A stretch of DNA of 49,305 nt, from assembly GCF_013464915.1 (NCBI RefSeq), contig NZ_RAVT01000036.1, positions 1 to 49,305 of the forward strand. Direction: 5' to 3'. A program made the position numbers and the translations under genes. Shown piece by piece: positions 43,827 through 49,305 of the stretch; the first letter of the stretch is position 1, and each line of letters starts with the position of its first letter. Source of the DNA: Stenotrophomonas maltophilia. GTDB taxonomy: Bacteria > Pseudomonadota > Gammaproteobacteria > Xanthomonadales > Xanthomonadaceae. The notes beneath the pieces are model-generated. The model did not search any database and had not been told where the DNA came from. It saw only the letters and a program-made list of their open reading frames with translations.

Positions 43827-46157
43827 TCACGAAGAGATATTTTTCTTCAGGATCAACGACTTGAGAAAGGCCGGGAACAGTGCCGGCGTCGACCGGGGCA
43901 GCTGCATGACGCCGATGTCGGCGCCATCGCTGACCGCCAGGGCGACGTACAGATCCCGGCCATCGGCGCTGGCACTGATGCCGTTGCCCGCGCTGAGCCG
44001 CTGCCGGTCCAGGCAGCGCTCGGGGGCTTCGGTCCCGGCCTGGATATGGATCAAGGTCGTACCGCACTCGGTCGAGTTGCCCAGATACCCGATGCCACCG
44101 GTGCCTGCCACCGTCCAGGTGCGATAGCGCCAGCGGCTGGGCCGGTCTTCACTGACCTGCTGCACGCTGGCCGGCGACAGTGCCGCATCCACCGACCACA
44201 AGCCGCCGGACGCCAGGCGTGTGAACAGCACGCGGCCATCGCCCCGATCGAAACGTGCCTGGGAGACGCCGTCGATGCTGGCCAGGCGGCGCCAGGGGGT
44301 CACGCTGCGATCGAACAGACTCAACCGGGTGCGCTGCTCTGCATCGCGCTCGACCACCAGCAGCTGTTCCGGGGTGGCCCCGTACAGGGCCTGCAGGGGC
44401 TGATCGACCGGAACCGGCAACGGTTGCAGGTGCTCGTCGCGCGGCGCGATCTCGTAGACCACGGTGCGCCCATGCTCATCACGCCCGACCACCAGCAACT
44501 GGCGGCTGTCGGCCGACCAGTCCGGCGCCTGCCGCCCCTCCGGACGCAGGCCCTCGATCGGCCGCAGAGAATCGGGCCGCTGCATGTCCGCCCACCACAG
44601 CGCGAAACTGCCGGAACGATCGGAGGTGAAGACCAGCTGGCGACCGTCGGGCGCCGCCATCGGCTGCCCGTCACGCCCGCTGGACGCGAACAGCCGCTCG
44701 GCGCTGCCGCCGGCCATCGGCACCTTGAACACGCCGAACTGGGCACGGCGGTGAACGAAGGCCAGCACGTCGCCGTGGCGTGACACCGCAGGCCACTGTG
44801 CGTCGTCGAGGCCGGCATCCCGCAGGGTGCGGCGCTCGACGTCCAGGTAATACAAGCGCACCTCACTGTCCACGCGCCGGCCGAACACGATGCTGCGCCC
44901 ATCGCCCAGCCAGGCCCAGCCACGCTGTTCGGCCGATTCGTTGGTCAACTGCTCCAGCTCACCGCCTCCGGCCGGCATGCGCCACAGGTCGCCCATCTGC
45001 GGATTGCGCACGAACACCAGCCACTTGCCGTCCGGCGAGTAACGGGGCGCGTAGTCGAAGTCATCCTGATCGACCGCATAGTCCAATGCCTGCCACTGGC
45101 CGCTGGCCAGGTCGAGCACACGGATGCCGCGATGGGCATAGCGGCCCACCATGCTGCCAAAGACCAGGCCGCGGCCATCCGGTGTCCAGTCGAAGCTGAG
45201 CAGCTCGGTTCCGTCGCAGCGGGTCGCCTGGCGCACACCGCCGCCGGTCGCACTGGCGATCAGCACCTGGCAACCGCCGTCGGCTCCAAAGCGGGCAAAA
45301 GCGATCTCGCGCCCGTCCGGTGACCAGCTCGGGAAGCGGTCACTGGCCCCCTTCGGCGGCAGCGCCAGCTGCCGGGCCGGCGCATTGCCCGAAGTCTGCA
45401 CCTTGATCGCGCCACCACCGGCGCCGTCCTCGTTGGCGCCTTCGTAGGCAACCTGGGAGCCATCCGGCGAAAGCGTGGGATAGGTTTCAAAACCACTGGT
45501 GGCGGTGATCAGGCGATAGGGACGCTGCGGGCTGCCGATCACCCGCACGCCGTTCTCGACCGCGGCATCCACCGGTGAGTTCGGCTCCGGCCCGCGCCGG
45601 AGCAGCAATGTGGCCATGACCAGCAGCGCGGCCAGCATCATCACACCCAGCAGCCACAACAGCTGGCGGCGCAGCTGGCGCCAGCCATGCCGGCGTGAAG
45701 GCGCTGCAGGCACGGCCAGCGCCGGAATCGAGCCGCTACCGTCCGGCGACGGCATCACGTCCGCAACGGCCACCGCGTCCACTTCCGCCACCGGCTCGAC
45801 GTCGTCCAGCGCCTGCACCGGCACCAGCAGCCGATAACCGCTCTTGGCGATGGTTTCGATGTAGGCCTGGCCGTTGTCGTCGTCGTTGGCGAACGCCTTG
45901 CGCAGCTGGGTGACGGCCTGGGTCAGCACGTCATTGGTCGGCAACGTATCGGGCCAGACCTCGGCAAACAACTCTTCACGGGTGACCACGCGCCCCGGCT
46001 GCCGCATCAACACGCGCAGCACGCCCAGCGCTTTCGGCGTCAGCCGCCGCGGACGGCGCGCGCCTTCAACCTCGACCTCACGCGAGGACAAGGTAATGAC
46101 GCAGTCGCCGACCTGCACGCGGTCGGCCTCGATGGGCGTGAGTTCGCTGCTGTTCAT
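43827..46157 (-). CDS. CadC/ToxR-like membrane transcriptional regulator with PD40 repeats
   Basis: 776 residues. Winged-helix domain at about 14-113 (RRLTPKALGVLRVLMRQPGR, REELFAEVWPD, VTQLRKAF, IETIAKSGYRLL), a variable linker, one membrane helix at about 166-187 (QLLWLLGVMMLAALLVMATL), then a large periplasmic part with repeated PD40/TolB-like blades (TLSPDGSQVAYEG, FPSWSPDGREIAF, FDWTPDGRGLVFG, RYSPDGKWLVFVR). It probably senses a periplasmic signal and binds DNA directly from the membrane. TATAGC 5-10 nt before the ATG suggests a very short leader. Confidence 0.9.
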   Translation of the reverse strand: MNSSELTPIEADRVQVGDCVITLSSREVEVEGARRPRRLTPKALGVLRVLMRQPGRVVTREELFAEVWPDTLPTNDVLTQAVTQLRKAFANDDDNGQAYIETIAKSGYRLLVPVQALDDVEPVAEVDAVAVADVMPSPDGSGSIPALAVPAAPSRRHGWRQLRRQLLWLLGVMMLAALLVMATLLLRRGPEPNSPVDAAVENGVRVIGSPQRPYRLITATSGFETYPTLSPDGSQVAYEGANEDGAGGGAIKVQTSGNAPARQLALPPKGASDRFPSWSPDGREIAFARFGADGGCQVLIASATGGGVRQATRCDGTELLSFDWTPDGRGLVFGSMVGRYAHRGIRVLDLASGQWQALDYAVDQDDFDYAPRYSPDGKWLVFVRNPQMGDLWRMPAGGGELEQLTNESAEQRGWAWLGDGRSIVFGRRVDSEVRLYYLDVERRTLRDAGLDDAQWPAVSRHGDVLAFVHRRAQFGVFKVPMAGGSAERLFASSGRDGQPMAAPDGRQLVFTSDRSGSFALWWADMQRPDSLRPIEGLRPEGRQAPDWSADSRQLLVVGRDEHGRTVVYEIAPRDEHLQPLPVPVDQPLQALYGATPEQLLVVERDAEQRTRLSLFDRSVTPWRRLASIDGVSQARFDRGDGRVLFTRLASGGLWSVDAALSPASVQQVSEDRPSRWRYRTWTVAGTGGIGYLGNSTECGTTLIHIQAGTEAPERCLDRQRLSAGNGISASADGRDLYVALAVSDGADIGVMQLPRSTPALFPAFLKSLILKKNISS

Positions 46158-46426
46158 TTTCCGCTATACAGTAGGGACGGGACCTGGGCAGGGCTCACCA
46201 GCAATACCGTCCCCACCGTCCCTGGACAGGGTCATCGAAAAGCCAGATTCCGCACAAAGCATCGGCGCATACCGCAAAAACAATAACGCCCCCGGATATT
46301 AGCCTAAGCCGGTTACCCCGCCTATGACGGGGTCGACACTCAGGCTCTCTCTCGCCGACGCATTCACATAATCTGCACCACTATTCGCGCCCTTTTGGGC
46401 GCGAAATTTTTATCTGGCGTTCATTT
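46158..46426. other. 269-bp gap with a plus-strand terminator and possible small RNA
   Basis: No gene. Plus-strand TATACA at 46165 may be a -10; CCCCG-CCTATGA-CGGGG (46317-46333) is a hairpin; a terminator ends the stretch at 46411. It could encode a plus-strand RNA of about 230 nt. Less structured than the candidate at 23 kb. Confidence 0.3.
46384..46411 (+). terminator. Intrinsic terminator on the plus strand
   Basis: TTCGCGCCC-TTTT-GGGCGCGAA followed by ATTTTT. Both neighbouring genes run on the minus strand. Confidence 0.7.
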
Positions 46427-47098
46427 TTACATGCGCCGAAGCATGGTCAATCCGACCAGACGCGACACCACCAGGCCGATATACATGACGCCTGCGAACT
46501 GTTCGAGCATCACCAGGGCCCGTGCCTGCGGGTGCAGCGGCACGACATCGCTCAATCCAACACCGGACAACAAGCTGAAGCTCAGATAAAGCAGTTCCAT
46601 CCAACTGCGCTCGGGGCCTGCGGTCGTGCCCTGGAAACTGCCTGGATACCACTGTTGGCACACCGCGAACGCAAAGGCGAACGCCCAGGCCAGCAGGGTG
46701 AAGGTTGCTCCGGCCGCGAACAGCTCGTCGCGGGTCACCCTATGGTCCTGCAGCATGTAGGCGATCAATGCCCCCGCCGTGTAGAAGTACAGCAGGCTTT
46801 CCAGCAGCTGCGCCGTAGTGAGCAGGCCGGTGCGGTCCAGCAGCGCGCCGGCCAGCGAGAACACCACCGAGGGGATGGCCAGCAGCAGCGCCAGCCACGT
46901 ACCGAGCGGACTGCGCTGGACCACCCACAGCGCCAGGCCGAGTACCGCCATGCCAAACATGCCCAGCGCCGCACGACCGGCGGCGGTGTCGTCGAGCGCC
47001 GGGTACAACAGCACCGCCAGCAGCTGGGCACCCAACAGCCAGGCCGAGGGGTGGCGGCGGGCGATTGCCAGCCAGCGGGTGGTCAAGGCAACAGGCAT
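46427..47098 (-). CDS. Small ion-channel-like membrane protein
   Basis: 223 residues, about five or six hydrophobic segments. The C-terminal part resembles a two-helix K+-channel pore: helix, WMELLYLSFSLLSGVGLSDVVP (filter-like GVGLSD, 179-184), then helix. The canonical TVGYGD is degenerate, so ion selectivity is uncertain. The start MPVALTTR is at ATG 47098 with GGAAAGGACGCC upstream. Followed by a terminator, preceded by a REP pair. Confidence 0.78.
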   Translation of the reverse strand: MPVALTTRWLAIARRHPSAWLLGAQLLAVLLYPALDDTAAGRAALGMFGMAVLGLALWVVQRSPLGTWLALLLAIPSVVFSLAGALLDRTGLLTTAQLLESLLYFYTAGALIAYMLQDHRVTRDELFAAGATFTLLAWAFAFAFAVCQQWYPGSFQGTTAGPERSWMELLYLSFSLLSGVGLSDVVPLHPQARALVMLEQFAGVMYIGLVVSRLVGLTMLRRM

Positions 47099-47135
47099 GG
47101 CGTCCTTTCCGCTGGGCGATGGCCGGAGCATAACG

Positions 47136-47205
47136 GGTCGCGCCGGGCCACGCCCGGCGGCATTCCTGGACCGCTGCGCCCGCCGGGCATGGCCCGGCGC
47201 GACCG
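47136..47205. repeat. Extragenic palindrome pair (REPIN-like)
   Basis: GGTCGCGCCGGGCCACGCCC then GGCGG (47136-47160) and CGCCGGGCATGGCCCGGCGC then GACC (47180-47204), mirror images around 19 bp. It lies between thiC and the channel gene. Confidence 0.75.
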
Positions 47206-47213
47206 GCGCGGCA

Positions 47214-49237
<2,024 letters not shown>

Positions 49238-49282
49238 TTGCTGCGCATTAGAGCATAGACCGCCCGCCTCCGGAGTTGCCCC

Positions 49283-49305
49283 GGGGTCAGATCCGCTTTC
49301 CTGCG
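49283..49305 (+). repeat. GGGGTCAGATCC-type repeat, copy 3 (cut by window end)
   Basis: GGGGTCAGATCCGCTTTCCT then GCG: the left arm of the element seen at 7935 and 28693. The right arm should lie just outside the window. Confidence 0.75.

Overview
The window is a stretch of high-GC gamma-proteobacterial chromosome that reads as Stenotrophomonas (S. maltophilia complex) or a very close xanthomonad. The grounds are the many GTAG-headed extragenic palindromes (the SMAG family described in S. maltophilia), a pyrophosphate-type phosphofructokinase, an azurin, very large TonB-dependent receptors, and dense coding with short intergenic gaps. No insertion sequence, prophage, tRNA, rRNA or CRISPR array was seen. 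Most genes are core functions.

Layout. 1-750: the 3' end of a DUF1631 gene and a PilZ gene. 821-4585: two M24 proline peptidases, pepQ and pepP-UPF0149, facing each other across 556 bp of palindromes. 4740-7875: a ZapB-like coiled-coil gene, zapA, 6S RNA, 5-formyl-THF cyclo-ligase, an EVE protein, rpiA and a DUF192 lipoprotein. 8034-11714: SirB1-like, rubredoxin, thiE, hemL and azurin. 11837-18661: a HAD hydrolase, argD, a voltage-gated-type K+ channel, two lipoproteins, an SDR, a DUF2867 protein and a kinase-like protein. 18747-23753: a DedA/PAP2/LssY fusion, a LON-domain protein, mpl, a probable small RNA and adk. 23890-28661: PPi-phosphofructokinase, a DUF488 protein, a secreted protein and the proton pyrophosphatase hppA. 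28739-36819: an iron/heme block made of a hemO-DUF454-exbB-exbD-tonB operon and a FecI-FecR-TonB-dependent receptor operon with a Fur-like box. 36892-39621: a secreted protein, ppa, an HDOD protein and a tiny Cys-rich exported peptide. 39800-47098: a second TonB-dependent receptor, an AraC regulator, a CadC/ToxR-like sensor with PD40 repeats and a small ion channel. 47214-49305: thiC with its TPP riboswitch.

How genes work together. adk, pfp, hppA and ppa all touch adenylate or pyrophosphate economy and lie within 15 kb. Heme uptake and breakdown appear packaged together: receptor, energy transducer, heme oxygenase and an iron-responsive sigma/anti-sigma pair. thiC and thiE make thiamine phosphate from separate loci.

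The most striking non-coding feature is the palindromes. Nine of the eleven convergent gene junctions carry a member of a dispersed family, and the other two carry a unique hairpin. In three cases (zapA, hppA, fecR) the stop codon itself overlaps the repeat. Two further families are a 23-bp AAAAGGGGACGG-type inverted repeat (one copy is a perfect 64-bp palindrome) and a GGGGTCAGATCC-type inverted repeat. Two plus-strand intrinsic terminators lie where no plus-strand gene precedes them, which suggests unannotated small RNAs; the one at 22.9-23.15 kb is the stronger case.
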